Program-made: the position numbers and the translations under genes | Source: Lampris incognitus | Taxonomy: Eukaryota > Chordata > Actinopteri > Lampriformes > Lampridae | Length of the DNA stretch: 64,000 nucleotides | NCBI RefSeq assembly: GCF_029633865.1 | Contig: NC_079217.1 | Coordinates: forward strand, 55,342,979-55,406,978 | Direction: 5' to 3' | Notes under the pieces: model-generated | Told to the model about the DNA's origin: nothing | The model's input: the letters and a program-made list of their open reading frames with translations, nothing else | The model's database searches: none | In this document: in pieces, positions 49,261 through 60,218 of the stretch | How the letters are laid out: each line of letters opens with the position of its first letter | Position numbering within the stretch: position 1 is the stretch's first letter

Positions 49261-49326
49261 CTGAAACTCTGCTCCTGATTCATCATCAGCCTGCTCTACA
49301 TTTGTTGCTTCATGCTGCTGTTTTTC
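49261..49326 (-). other. Exon-like cassette, copy 2
   Basis: A 66-bp segment bounded by CACACAG|GAAAA and TTTCAG|GTGAGG, reading EKQQHEATNVEQADDESGAE. See copy 1 at 48921-48989. Confidence 0.4.
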
Positions 49327-51556
49327 CTGTGTGCAGTGATTCATAGTTACTAGCAGTTATTCACTAGTTTAACCCTTGTAATTGCTAACATTCGTTCAAA
49401 GACTAGAGGGGACACAGTTAGCTTTACTACTACCCTCGAAACGTATTAGCTACCAGTTATTTTTTCCACAGTAGAAGACTGGTGATATTACGCTAGGCTA
49501 GCATGTTTGCATTTGTGTGGGACCGCATCCACGTGTCTTTAAATCGACCGGCAAATATTTCAGAACCCAGTCAGTTAGCTTCAATACTAGCCTTCATTAC
49601 ATTCACTACACTAACACCTTAATAACACTTTTCCATAGTAGACCAGCGTCTTGATTTCCTTCATAGCCGCATCATGTTTGGGCAACCAGTGCCACAGCAC
49701 ACCTTTGTCCAGCAACCTTCTCAGTGGTTCACACACCTCTGACAAGCGGGGCATGAACCTCGATAAATAGTTAACGAAGCCGACACACCGCTGAACGCCT
49801 TTTGCATCCGTGGGGTTTGGCATGTCCAGGACTGCCCTGACCTTCTCGGGATCAGCTTTGAGGCCCTCCGCCGACAGTATGTGGCCGTGGAAGCGGACCT
49901 CCCTCACACGAAACTGTAGCTTTTTTATGCTCAGCCTCAGCTTCACTTCCCTGCATCTGTCCATCAGAGCAATGAGGTTTGCGTCGTGGTTGCGAACGGC
50001 CTCCTCCTCCGTGTCCCCACAGCCGACTATGAGGATGTCATCGGCTATGGGCTCAATTCCTTTCACACCGGCCAGCAGCTCATGTTGTTTCCTCTGGTAC
50101 AGCTCTGGTGTGACTGACACGCCGAACGGGAGCTTCAGCCATCGCTTTCTACCCCACGGCGTCCAGAACGTTGTCATCAGGCTGCTCTCCTCATCAAGGC
50201 GACACTGCAAGAATGCGTCGCGCGCATCCACCAGGGTGAAGATACGTGCCTTAGGCAGCTTGTACAGCACGTCATCTAAAGTGGGCATGAGGTAATGGGA
50301 CCTTTTCAGGACTCGGTTAAGTGGCTTGGGGTCGATGCAAAGCCTCAATTTGTCCGGCTTCTTCACTATGACCAGATTGCTAATCCAGTCTGTGGGATGA
50401 GTGACTGTGGTTAAGTGTCCATCCTTTTCATATTGGTCCAGCTGCGCCTTAACAGCTGCCTTGAGGGCCACCGGGACATTTCTTGGTGCGCACTGGACAG
50501 GGGCCACAGTGCTATCCAACTCGAAGTGAACATCACCCGGCAGTGACTCGACTGGGCAGGTGAACACGTCATTGTAAGTGTTAATGAGACAGCCTTTGGT
50601 TAGCTCACCTGTCTTGCAGTGCTCCACTTTATTCAGCTCTTCGGGAATGGTGAAGCGTATCAAGCCAAGTCTCTCGCATGTCTCCCCTGAAAGCAAGTGC
50701 TTCTGGCTGGTGCGCACGACCTCAAAGTCCAGTCTGTGCGTCTTGCCCCTGATGACACACTGTGTGCTGTACACGCCCATTGAGCTCATCCACTCACTGT
50801 TGTAGAGTCTCAGCCTGGCGAGACTTTTCTGAAGAGGCACTCTAGGCGCCAGTCTCATCTTGTCTTTCAAGCTCATCACGTTGCAGGTGGCTCCAGAGTC
50901 AAGCTGGCACCTCTGGACCCCTCTGTGCAGTGGCAGGTTTACAAACCACTTTTTCCTTTGAGTGTTCACGGCCCCCACGCTCTCAGCCGTGTACACATCC
51001 CTCTCATCGCGGTCGCTGTCCTCCGGGTCCCCTAGCGGCGGGTCATCCACAGCGTTCAACTGACGTGCTTGCCGGCCTCTTTTCATGCATACTTTGGCAA
51101 AGTGATTAGCAGTGCCACACAAGCGACATGACTATCCAAATGCGGGGCACAGGTCTCGCCCCCGTCTGTGCGGTGTGCCACAGTACTTGCATTCACCTGT
51201 GCCTCTCTGTGGCTGTGCAGATGTGTTGGTGGGCTCGGATGGCCTGCTCGTAGGTCTCCGTCCTGGTCGCTGTCCATGCGCTACATTGATGCTCTCCCCA
51301 GGCACAGAGCTGCTAAGTGACATAGATTTTAACTTATTGTCCAACACCTCCGCTGCACGGCAAATGTCAATAGCTCCCTCCAACTTAAGCTCCTTTTCTC
51401 TTAGCATGCGTCGTCTGGCGCCCTCAACATAGCTCCATATTCACATGTGGCAGCCTTTTCTCTCAGTCTCGTGACAAAAGCATCCACAGGTTCTCCTTCC
51501 TCTTGTTTAAGGTTGCCCAAAACATACCTCTCAAAGATGACGTTTTTGGTAGGTGC

Positions 51557-52244
51557 TGTAACGTGTATGGATAAGTAGACACGTTGGTCCTTGACTAACG
51601 GGTCGGACCCTTTAGTCGACTGGTTAACGTTGTCGCTTGCGGAGCGGGAGACACAGGTTCGCGTCCCGGCCATGGCGACGGTCTCCCAGACTGCCCCCCG
51701 AATTCGCTACATTGGTGTCAAAAGTGGGATGGAGCGACCGTAAGGCCATCGGAAGCGTAGGCGCCCTGAGGCGTGAAGGAGCTGATATGCTTAAGCGCGG
51801 GGACGCGCTTCCCGAAGGAGGGGGGTAGTGTAACGTGCATGGATAAGTAGACACGTTGGTCCTTGACTAACGGGTCGGACCCTTTAATCGACTGGTTAAC
51901 GTTGTCGCTTGCGGAGCGGGAGACACAGGTTCGCGTCCCGGCCATGGCGACGGTCTCCCAGACTGCCCCCCGAATTCGCTACATTGGTGTCAGAAGTGGG
52001 ATGGAGCGATCGGAAGCGTAGGCGCCCTGAGGCGTGAAGGAGCTGATATGCTTAAGCGCGGGGACGCGCTTCCCGAAGGAGGGGGGTAGTGTAACGTGCA
52101 TGGATAAGTAGACACGTTGGTCCTTGACTAACGGGTCGGACCCTTTAGTCGACCGGTTAACGTTGTCGCTTGCGGAGCGGGAGACACAGGTTCGCGTCTC
52201 GGCCATGGCGACGGTCTCCCAGACTGCCCCCCGAATTCGCTACA
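51557..52244 (+). mobile_element. TRIM-like LTR fossil, family A, three LTRs in tandem
   Basis: Three 155-bp LTRs at 51557-51711, 51829-51983 and 52090-52244 (TGTAACGTG...TTCGCTACA) alternate with two short non-coding internal parts (117 and 106 bp). Each internal part starts with a primer-binding site (TGGTGTCAGAAGTGGGAT in the second) and ends with a polypurine tract (GGAGGGGGGTAG). Each LTR has a tRNA-like segment: AGTCGACTGGTTAACG (A-box-like) and CAGGTTCGCGTCCCG (B-box-like). The tandem arose by recombination between LTRs. The copies are almost identical. The host Gypsy gag flanks read GTGC and GTGT, a weak 4-bp duplication. No protein is encoded. Confidence 0.82.
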
Positions 52245-52640
52245 GTGTGAAGTATTCCCCCAGTTTGTCGAGTATCGCTCCGGCAACTTTCTGCTCTTCC
52301 GCTGTGAGTCCCAGGTTGTGCACGTGAACATGGAGGCATTCCTTCCCCATTAGCCTCCGGAGCGTCGCTGCCTGCACCGGCTTCTCTGCCTTGTCGATCC
52401 CGGTCGCAAGCAAATAATCCTCAAACTCTGATCGAAAGCTAGCCCAGTTGCTGTGAAGATCCCCAGTCATCTTCATGCGCTCCGGCGGCGGAATATTGGA
52501 AGCCATCGTCTTGGCTCGATGCTAATGCTAGCAAGCTAACTAAAACTTCTAGCTACGCTCAGTAAAAAAATAAACGCACGCTGTTCAAGCAACAGGCAAC
52601 GTAAGACTCACGTTGGGTTCCAATACAGCTTCTGACACCA

Positions 52641-52809
52641 TGTTGCAAGTGTAGGTGCTTATAAATAACAGACAGAGTCGAGCTGTGTCGCTTAGTAACA
52701 TGTATTCACCGGCTGCGCCCATAACGCAACTGAGGCATGTTACACAGGGCAAGTATACGTCAATCAGTGCCCCCAGGGGGAGCTGTTGGCTGCATAACAT
52801 TACCCTACA
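52641..52809 (-). repeat. 5' LTR of the Gypsy fossil
   Basis: Read on the minus strand: starts TGTAGGGTAATG and ends TTGCAACA, followed directly by the primer-binding site. Contains a TATTTATAAGC box. 169 bp. No second copy of this LTR is present in the window. Confidence 0.75.
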
Positions 52810-53081
52810 ACAGCCTCCACCTTTTTAGTTGACACTTTATTCCACGCACAGGCTATACTGGTGGGTGCCACACTTGTGTAGCCTAAACGGACTGATGTCT
52901 CCAGTTTGAATAGCAATGCAGCCACATGAGAGCATGTCTCTCCGAGTCTGAAATGGAAGTGATTGTTTTTACTACAGTCATTTCATTCAATATGTTATAT
53001 TGAGATGTAGAACTCATTACTTTCCTCAAACAATGTAGCTATTATTATTTATAGTAGTGTTGGTATTATTAGTCGGCTTAC

Positions 53082-53288
53082 CCTGCCATGCAATCGCAGT
53101 GAGCACTCAGAATTGCTCCTGTGCTCCTGGCAGCAACCCATGTATTGTGGGGTTTCTCTGACTCTATACGATGGCTTCACCTGGGTCCTGAATACGGTAA
53201 TGTCCTTCGATGGATTATAGTGTTCAACAACAGATACCCACCCACTTGAAAAAAACATGTGAGCCTCCAGTGATTTGTAATTTTTCAT
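53082..53288 (-). other. Possible SWIM/YqaJ-associated transposon exon
   Basis: Minus-strand frame with KNYKSLEAHMFFSSGWVSVV and TVFRTQVKPSYRVRETPQY, ending at a donor GGCAGG|GTAAGC. The wording resembles the region before the SWIM zinc finger in proteins linked to fish transposons with a YqaJ-type nuclease. Neighbouring exons are not found, so it is a remnant at best. Confidence 0.35.
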
Positions 53289-53643
53289 TTTCTTCGCCGT
53301 GTAAATACCTGTATGAGACCATGGAAATTCAAACCAGGTTGAGGCTTCTATCCCCCTCTAGCTCCCCCGCTCTAACGTTCGAACGCTGAAGTGCAGTGGT
53401 CTATACAGCCTGTGTGACTGATTGTTCAGCCAATCAGTAGCAGCGCCTAGGTCTGTGGTTGAAACCGTTGTGGTTGCATTCTGCAGCGTATTGCGGTAGT
53501 TGATGGCTACTGTTAGCTAGCGTTTGTGTTTTTGATTTAGTTAGCCAACCTAGCTGGCTGTTAATGAGAATAATGTCTCAAGGAGAACTCGTGAATGATG
53601 TGGTGGCAGATTTATTTGTCACACCATTTTCAAGACTTGTTTA

Positions 53644-53712
53644 GCTGTGACAGTCCCGGTTTCCACGGCATCTGCTGAAAGGAAATTTTCAGCACTTAAG
53701 AATAAAAACGTA
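53644..53712 (+). pseudogene. hAT C-terminal dimerisation fragment
   Basis: Translates VTVPVSTASAERKFSALKNK, the C-terminal motif of ZMYM-like hAT transposases. The frame ends soon after and nothing else of the element is recognised nearby. Confidence 0.55.
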
Positions 53713-53968
53713 TTCCGGGAATACAACGGGACAGACACGACTCACAGCATTGGCCTCCATTGCCAAAGGACATTCCGATGGATTTAAAAGCCAAAGGAGT
53801 GCTCTATGATCGACTGTTTCATCCAGAAAGAAAGGAGAATGGATTTTGTCTTCAAATAGACAACACTGGTGAGTCAAATGTATGTTTTTGCACAGTTAGT
53901 TGATTTGCTTAATGTTTGATTGTTTTTATGCTCAGCGGCCCGGCTGGGATTGTTGAGTTTCTTGATAG

Positions 53969-54333
53969 TGTAAACTACTAATAAGACACGTTAGTCCCTA
54001 GCTAACGGGTCTGACCCTTCAGCCGAGCGGTTAGTGATGTCGCCTTGTGGTGCAGTACACCCCGTATCGAATCCCGCACCGGGCAAGAAAATAACCGGTT
54101 ACGTTGGTGGCAGCGGTGGGATCCGGAAGTGTGCAGATCCTCAGAAGTCTCTTCGGAATGACAAAGTGCGAGGGCGCGCTTCCGGGGAGGGTGACGACTG
54201 TAAACTACTAATAAGACACGTTAGTCCCTAACTAACAGGTTTGACCCTTTAGCCGAGCGGTTAGCGATGTCGCCTTGTGGTGCAGTACACTCCATATCGA
54301 ATCCCGCACCGGGCAAGATAATAACCGGTTACA
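53969..54333 (+). mobile_element. TRIM-like LTR fossil, family B, both LTRs
   Basis: Two 135-bp LTRs (53969-54103 and 54199-54333; TGTAAACTACT...CCGGTTACA, the first ending in CG) flank a 95-bp internal part. The internal part opens with TGGTGGCAGCGGTGGGAT, which matches 18 of 18 positions of the primer site complementary to leucine tRNA (AAG) as I recall it, and closes with a purine tract (CCGGGGAGGGTGACGAC). ATAG lies on both sides (target duplication of 4 bp). Each LTR has AGCCGAGCGGTTAG (A-box-like) and TATCGAATCCC (B-box-like). Looks structurally whole and encodes nothing. Confidence 0.85.
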
Positions 54334-54409
54334 ATAGCGTGATATGCCCAGTAAGGCTGTACGTTACACCATGTCACCAAACAATGTCGCTGTTTTGAAA
54401 GTGAAGTGT

Positions 54410-54587
54410 TGTGGAGTTAGAAAACAACGAGACAGGAGACGTGAGAGTAGACGTAGTCGAGGTAGTTTACTAGCTCCAACTTTACATGTCATATATTCGA
54501 CAACGACACTGAACTCTCTGGACCGGAAGCGGAAGTGCATTCTCTCTTAGGTGAATGTCTCTAGTTATATAGATGTGGGTCACCACA
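54410..54587 (-). repeat. 3' LTR of the young Gypsy
   Basis: 178 bp, TGTGGTGACCC...TAACTCCACA on the minus strand, with a TATATAA box about 20 bp into it. Confidence 0.92.
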
Positions 54588-54699
54588 CAGGCCCCCCCAG
54601 AATTCACCTACACAAAACAATGCAAAACAGCAAAAGCGCAACTCATGAACATAAAAATAGACTCTACAACAGAACAGTCAATGACATAGTGCAAAGTCA

Positions 54700-57600
54700 C
54701 GGGGAAAACAAGTGACGAGTCGGGGGGTGGACCCTGCGGCCATAACGGCTGCGCTTCACAGGAGGGGAAACAGATGGGGCCGAAACCCGGGCCATAGGCG
54801 GGGCCGAAGCAGGAACAGAGGCAGGTGCCGGGGCCGACCTAGGAGGGCGTCCCCGCCGCGGGGGTAGGGCCAATTGCATTGGCTCCCCAATGTCCAAGTG
54901 AGCAGGCTTGAGACGGTCTATAGCGACCCGCTCCGGCCTGCCCCCCATGTCCACCACAAAGTTCTTATCCCCCGCCTCCAGGACGTGGAAGGGCCCGTCG
55001 TATGGGGGCTGCAGCGGGGACCGATGGCTGTCGTGCCTAATGAAGACGTACCTCGCCGATGGCAGATCCTTGGGGACGTAGGACCGGGGGAGGCAGTGTT
55101 GAGACATCGGAACGGGAGCGAAGGCACCGGCAGCGCTCCGGGACGCACTGAGGTGAGAGGCGGCCGACCAGGGAGTCGTAGCATCCGGAAGAAACTCCCC
55201 CGGAACTCGCAGGGGCTGGCCATACACCAGCTCAGCGGAGGAGGTCTGGAGGTCTTCCTTCGGGGCCGAACGCAGGCCGAGCATGACCCATGGGAGCCGG
55301 TCCATCCAGTCGCAGCCAGTGAGGCTTGCCCGCAGAGCGGCTTTCATGTCCCGATGGAACCGCTCACAAAGTCCGTTGCTCTGCGGGTTGTACGCCGTAG
55401 TGCGGTGGATCTTCATCCCCAGGTGCTCAGCGACCGCCGTCCAGAGCTCCGAGGTAAACTGGGAGCCCCGGTCGCTCGTGATGTCACCCGGTGTGCCGAA
55501 ACGGGCCACCCAGCAGCCGATGAACGCCCGTGCTACCTCTGCTGCCGTCGTGGAGGACAAGGGAATAGCCTCTGGCCACCTGGTGGCCCTGTCCACAATA
55601 GTGAGGAGGAACGTATAACCACGGGAGGGGGGCAGGGGACCCACCAGGTCAACATTGACGTGGTCAAACCGCCTCTCTGGAACCACAAACGGCGCCAAAG
55701 GGGCCTTGGTATGGCGGTGCACCTTGGCGCGTTGGCACGCCACACAAGAGCCGGCCCAGGCTCTAACATCCTTACGGAGCCCAGGCCAAACAAACTTGAC
55801 GCTCACCAATTTGGTCGAGGCCTTCACTCCCGGGTGGGAAAGGCCGTGGACGGTGTCGAAAACTCGGCGCCGCCAGGAAGTAGGCACCAGGGGGCGCGGT
55901 TGACCGGTGGAGATGTCACAGAGGAGGGTGGTGTTGGCCGCGTCGAACGTCACGTCCTCCAGCCGTAGCGCCGTAGGGGTCGACCGGTAGTCTTGAACGG
56001 TCGCGTCCTTGGCTTGGTCCGCTGCCATAGCGGCGTAGTCGAGTCCCAAGTGAACGGCGTTAACAACCGCCCGTGAAAGGCAGTCGGCGACGGAGTTATC
56101 CTTGCCCGACACGTGTTGTATGTCCGTGGTAAACTCGGAAACCGCCGCGAGATGACGCTGCTGACGCCCAGACCACGGTTCTGAGGTTTTGGCCATACAG
56201 AACGTCAGCGGTTTGTGGTCCACGAAAGCGGTGAACTGTCGGCCCTCCAATAGGAACCTAAAGTGTCTGGTTGCGAGGAAGAGACCCAGTAGTTCCCTAT
56301 CAAAGGTGCTGTATTTGCGCTCGCTCTCACGGAGTTGTTTACTGAAGAATGCCAACGGCTGCCAGCCCCCCCCACCCACTGCTCACACACAGCCCCCACG
56401 GCGTAGTCGGAGGCATCCGTTGTAAGGGCTATGGGGGCAGCAGGCGACGGGTGAGCTAGCAGCGCAGCGTTGGCCAGCGCGGTCTTGGCGGCCACAAAAG
56501 CCTCGTCCATCCCCGAAGACCAGTCCAGCTCGTCCTTAGACTTCTTACCCCGCAGGGCCTCATACAGGGGACGCATGATGTGGGCGGCACGGGGCAGGAA
56601 ACGGTTATAAAAGTTCACCATGCCCAGGAATTCCTGCAGCGACTGTACAGTGCGGGGGCGGGGGAACATGGTGACAGCCTCAACCCTGGCAGGGAGAGGA
56701 ACGGCCCCCTGTGGAGTGATGTGGTGCCCGAGGAAGGTGATGGACGACTCCCCGAACTGACACTTAGCTGGGTTGATGATGAGGCCGTGTTCGCTGAGCC
56801 TGTCAAACAGCTGTCTGAGGTGCGTCATGTGTTCCTCCGCCGACGCGCTGGCCACGAGGATGTCGTCTAAGTACACAAACAAAAATGGCATGTCACGGAG
56901 CACAGAATCCATAAGGCGCTGAAACGTCTGCGCCGCCCCTTTAAGGCCGAAAGGCATACGTAAAAACTCAAAGAGCCCAAAGGGTGTGATGACAGCCGTT
57001 TTTGGGACATCCAGTGGGTGGACCGGCACTTGGTGATACCCCCGCACTAAGTCGATTTTGGAATAGATGGCAGCGCCCGCCAGGTGGGTAGAGAAATCTT
57101 GTATGTGCGGTATGGGGTACCGGTCGGGGGTCGTGGCATTGTTTAGGCGACGGTAGTCCCCGCACGGGCGCCAACCCCCGTTGGCCTTAGTAACCATGTG
57201 AAGAGGGGAAGCCCACGGGCTGTCAGAACGGCGGACAATGCCGAGGCGCTCCATAGTCGAAAACTCCTCCCTGGCTATTGCGAGCTTGGCCGAGTCGAGG
57301 CGTCGGGCCCGGGCGTAAACTGGGGGCCCCACTGTGGTGATATGATGTTCCACGCCGTGCTTGGCCACCGCCGAGGAGAAGGTGGGTGTGGTCAGCTCGG
57401 GGAAATTTGCGAGCAGGCGTTGGTATGGATCCCCGGTGGAGAGTGTGTTAGCGAGGCACAGCGCTCCAGCGCCCCCAAGCGTGCAGGGGTATGACGCAAA
57501 AGAGACGGCATCAATCACGCGACAGTTTTTAACATCCACCAGCAGGTTGAAAGCACAGAGGAAATCCGCACCTAGGAGCGGGGTGGATACAGCAGCCATC

Positions 57601-57896
57601 ACAAAGTCCCAGCCGAAACGTCGGCCGCCAAAACACACGTCCACATGTCTGATACCGTACGTCCGAATGGACGTGCCGTTGGCGGCGTCCATCTGGGGGC
57701 CGTGACTGTCGGTCATCGTGTCCACAGCTTGTGCTGGTAGTATGCTGCGTTGAGCGCCAGAGTCAACCAGCAGCCGCCGGCCCGACAAGGAGTCTCTGAT
57801 GAACAACAGCTTGCAGTCACGGCCGGCGCCCATAGCCGTTAACAAGCGCCGGCCTTGGCGTTTCCCTGAACCCTGTAACTGCAGGGTTTGCGACAC
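54700..57896 (-). mobile_element. pol region of the young Gypsy
   Basis: Domains in order on the minus strand: aspartic protease ([15 protein letters not shown]), reverse transcriptase ([20 protein letters not shown]), RNase H ([10 protein letters not shown] and later [20 protein letters not shown]), integrase (HPGVKASTKLV; zinc finger with CVACQRAKVHRHT; core DLVGPLPPSRGYTFLL, TSDRGSQFTSELW, AYNPQSNGLCERFHRDMKAA). The domain order RT-RH-IN is the Ty3/Gypsy order. Confidence 0.9.
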
Positions 57897-58588
57897 CGTT
57901 TTGCTTTTGCCCCAAACCTGGCATGGTAATAACAGAGCCCGTCGTCAGGTTGGCGGCGGGCTGTCACCGCAGCCGCGGTGTCCATATAGTCGTACACAGG
58001 TGGTGGTGGGGCGGTCTGGTGGGGTAGCAGGGCATGCACAAACTGTTGCCGGTTGGCCAGGAAAACCCTGTCTGCTTCAGCAGCCAGAGAACGGTAGTCC
58101 TTGGAGGCGGCGAGAGGAGAACTGGCCAGTGCTGTGCGTACAGGTGCGGGGAGCTGCCTCAGAAAAACGTGTGTGAAAAGAAAGGCCGGATCAGCCGATC
58201 CCAGCACAGACAGCATTTTTTCCATTAAATCAGACGGTTTGCCGTCGCCGAGGCCATTCGCGGACAGTAAACGGTCTGCCTTCTCCAGCTCCGACAGTTC
58301 AAATAGTTTCAGGAGGAATGTCTTTATAGCATCGTACTTGCCAGCAGCTGGCGGAGCTTCCAACAGCGTCATTGCTCGCGCCGTTGTCGATGCGTCTAAC
58401 GCCGCCACTACGTGGAAGTACTGCGTTGCATCCTGCGTTATCCCTCTCAGCTGGAACTGGGCTTCCACATGTTGAAACCACGGCCGTGGATTATGCTGCC
58501 AAAAGTCGGGTAGCTTCACAGTAGCGGCGTAAATGCTAGCGTTAGCAATAGCCATGTTGTTAGCACCGGCGTCGTCGTTGTCAAACAT
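57839..58588 (-). mobile_element. gag region of the young Gypsy
   Basis: About 250 residues starting MFDNDDAGANNMAIANASIY, with the capsid-like text KLPDFWQHNPRPWFQHVEAQ and LLSANGLGDGKPSDLMEKML. Typical of Gypsy gag next to pol. I see no clear CCHC knuckle with full spacing. Confidence 0.85.
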
Positions 58589-58625
58589 ACTCGTATTAGT
58601 TGTTCGATCACGTCGGGGTCACCAA

Positions 58626-58803
58626 TGTGGAGTTAGAAAACAACGAGACAGGAGACGTGAGAGTAGACGTAGTCGAGGTAGTTTACTAGCTCCAACTTTA
58701 CATGTCATATATTCGACAACGACACTGAACTCTCTGGACCGGAAGCGGAAGTGCATTCTCTCTTAGGTGAATGTCTCTAGTTATATAGATGTGGGTCACC
58801 ACA
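58626..58803 (-). repeat. 5' LTR of the young Gypsy
   Basis: 178 bp, identical to the LTR at 54410-54587; the primer-binding site follows at its inner edge. Confidence 0.92.
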
Positions 58804-60218
58804 GTGTCAAATAACTTGATGATGGTGATGATAACCACTTTTGCGACTAAAACATTGTAGCATGGCGATATGACGGCTGTGTTTGGGTAATTATGAGGAG
58901 GTGACGTCTCACTGAAGGCCTAGGTCTGAAATGTATGGTCCGCTACTGTAGTTACTGTTTTGGTAGGTGTAACCCAGGTCAAGATAACCCAGGTTAAAAT
59001 AACCTACATATAATTACAGTTGAATCATAATAAATAAATAGATAAATAATCATAGTTAATCGTTTTGCAAGTAAATAGTGAACAGTAGATAGGTAATTCA
59101 TGGTACCAATAAATTCATATTCATATTGTTGGTTCAGATTGCTATTTCTTGAACGCAGCGCGTGCAGTGCTGATTAGCCAATCAGCTGCCTTGCTCGAGA
59201 GGGAGGACGTCGCAGAACCAGCCAGTTTTCAGAACGCCAGGCAAACGCTTGAGAGAAGCCACTGGAACGAGAGATAAAAGGTTCTACTTTGAAATAGCAG
59301 TGAGCTACAATTGGTTCTTTCTTTACCCAAATTGAGTATTTTGTTGGTTTGATCATTCTCCGGGCCCTGGGTTTTGTGTTGTGTCCGAGTGTCATCCAGG
59401 ACTTGGGGAGTCAATTGCTAACTAGCCGAACTTTTCCGTTTCAGTGTCTGTGTGCATAGGCTAGTTAAAGCTATAAGTAGCTCAGTTATGTTGTAGATCA
59501 TAATTTGCGTAAAGATTATTGAGGAGCTACGTTTTTCTTTTGTGAACCGAATTCAGAATGTTTTTCTTTTGTGGTAACTGAGTAGATGGGCTGGCTACTT
59601 CCAGTTGGGCCACAGCGGCCTGGTGTTTTGGCACAGAAATTGAACTGCGTCACGTTTTAGACGTCGGTAGATTGACTATGTCAATCGGCACTTCTGTTGT
59701 TTTCTTTTGATTATTTTATTGAGAGATATGTAAACTAATGTCTTTGCATGAGTGATGTGCCTGTTATAATGCAGGCCAGGTTTTTTTCTTGGATTGGGAA
59801 GATCGCGCTTGGTGTTTCTTACCCCAAGCTGGAAACAAGATGGCGAGCCACCTATAGGAGCCCTGCTGAATCCATGTGGTCTGTCTGCGGCTTCAGACAG
59901 CTCATTCTCAGGACAGTAGCCTACAGATTCGAGCACCTGGATTGTGGTAGGACTGAAATTTCCAGTTTGTTACTGCAAAACGCAGTTGGACTCATTGGCG
60001 CAACAACGGACTTTCCAAAAAGGACTGATTATAGCCTACATTGGTTATTGATTTTGATTTTTGATCTGATATGGTATTGTTAATTGCAGTATCGGCTGAG
60101 TTTATTACTCATTCATACTGTTCATGGGGTAATGCAATTGTGTGTTACTTTTGGCATTCTGATTTACTGGTTAAGTAACTCAGGTTAATGGAAATTAGAA
60201 CTGAAACTTAAAGGCCTA
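58804..60218. other. Possible upstream region of the small gene at 60219
   Basis: Near 59170 GATTAGCCAATCAGCTGCC contains a CCAAT box in a less AT-rich stretch, a possible promoter. No coding exon is recognised; the open frames here show no family features. Confidence 0.35.

Larger units (their letters stand above)
49611..52809 (-). mobile_element. Ty3/Gypsy LTR retrotransposon fossil, 3' part missing
   Basis: Minus-strand order from the 5' end: LTR (52641-52809), a primer-binding site starting TGGTGTCAGAAG that matches the first 12 nt of a leucine tRNA site, gag (about 52.5-51.1 kb, with a CCHC-like knuckle CKYCGTPHRRGRDLC), protease (QLDSGATCNVM) and reverse transcriptase (HPTDWISNLVIVKKPDKLR, PIADDILIVGCG in place of the usual YxDD wording). 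RNase H, integrase and the 3' LTR are not found. The gag part is split by the TRIM-like insertion at 51557-52244. Broken, with a few breaks; moderately old. Confidence 0.82.
54410..58803 (-). mobile_element. Ty3/Gypsy LTR retrotransposon, young copy
   Basis: Full-length 4.4-kb element. Its two 178-bp LTRs (54410-54587 and 58626-58803) are identical as far as I can compare, so the insertion is recent. GTGT occurs on both sides as a short target duplication. On the minus strand the 5' LTR ends CTCCACA and is followed by the primer-binding site TGGTGACCCCGACGTGAT, 18 of 18 with the tryptophan tRNA end as I recall it. A polypurine tract with GGGGGGGCCTG precedes the 3' LTR. gag and pol are both present with protease, reverse transcriptase, RNase H and integrase. 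It looks close to whole, with perhaps one or two breaks. Confidence 0.92.

Noticed and set aside
51590-51690. Functional tRNA gene
   Set aside because: A-box and B-box-like strings are present, but the acceptor and T stems do not pair well and the segment lies within an LTR; same for the family B LTRs and the SINE heads.
54874-55968. 364-aa plus-strand open frame
   Set aside because: It is the antisense of the Gypsy integrase region, whose GC-rich codons leave the reverse strand open; its wording has no family features.
59748-60083. 111-aa plus-strand frame
   Set aside because: Composition is that of non-coding DNA, no recognised domain, no good splice context.
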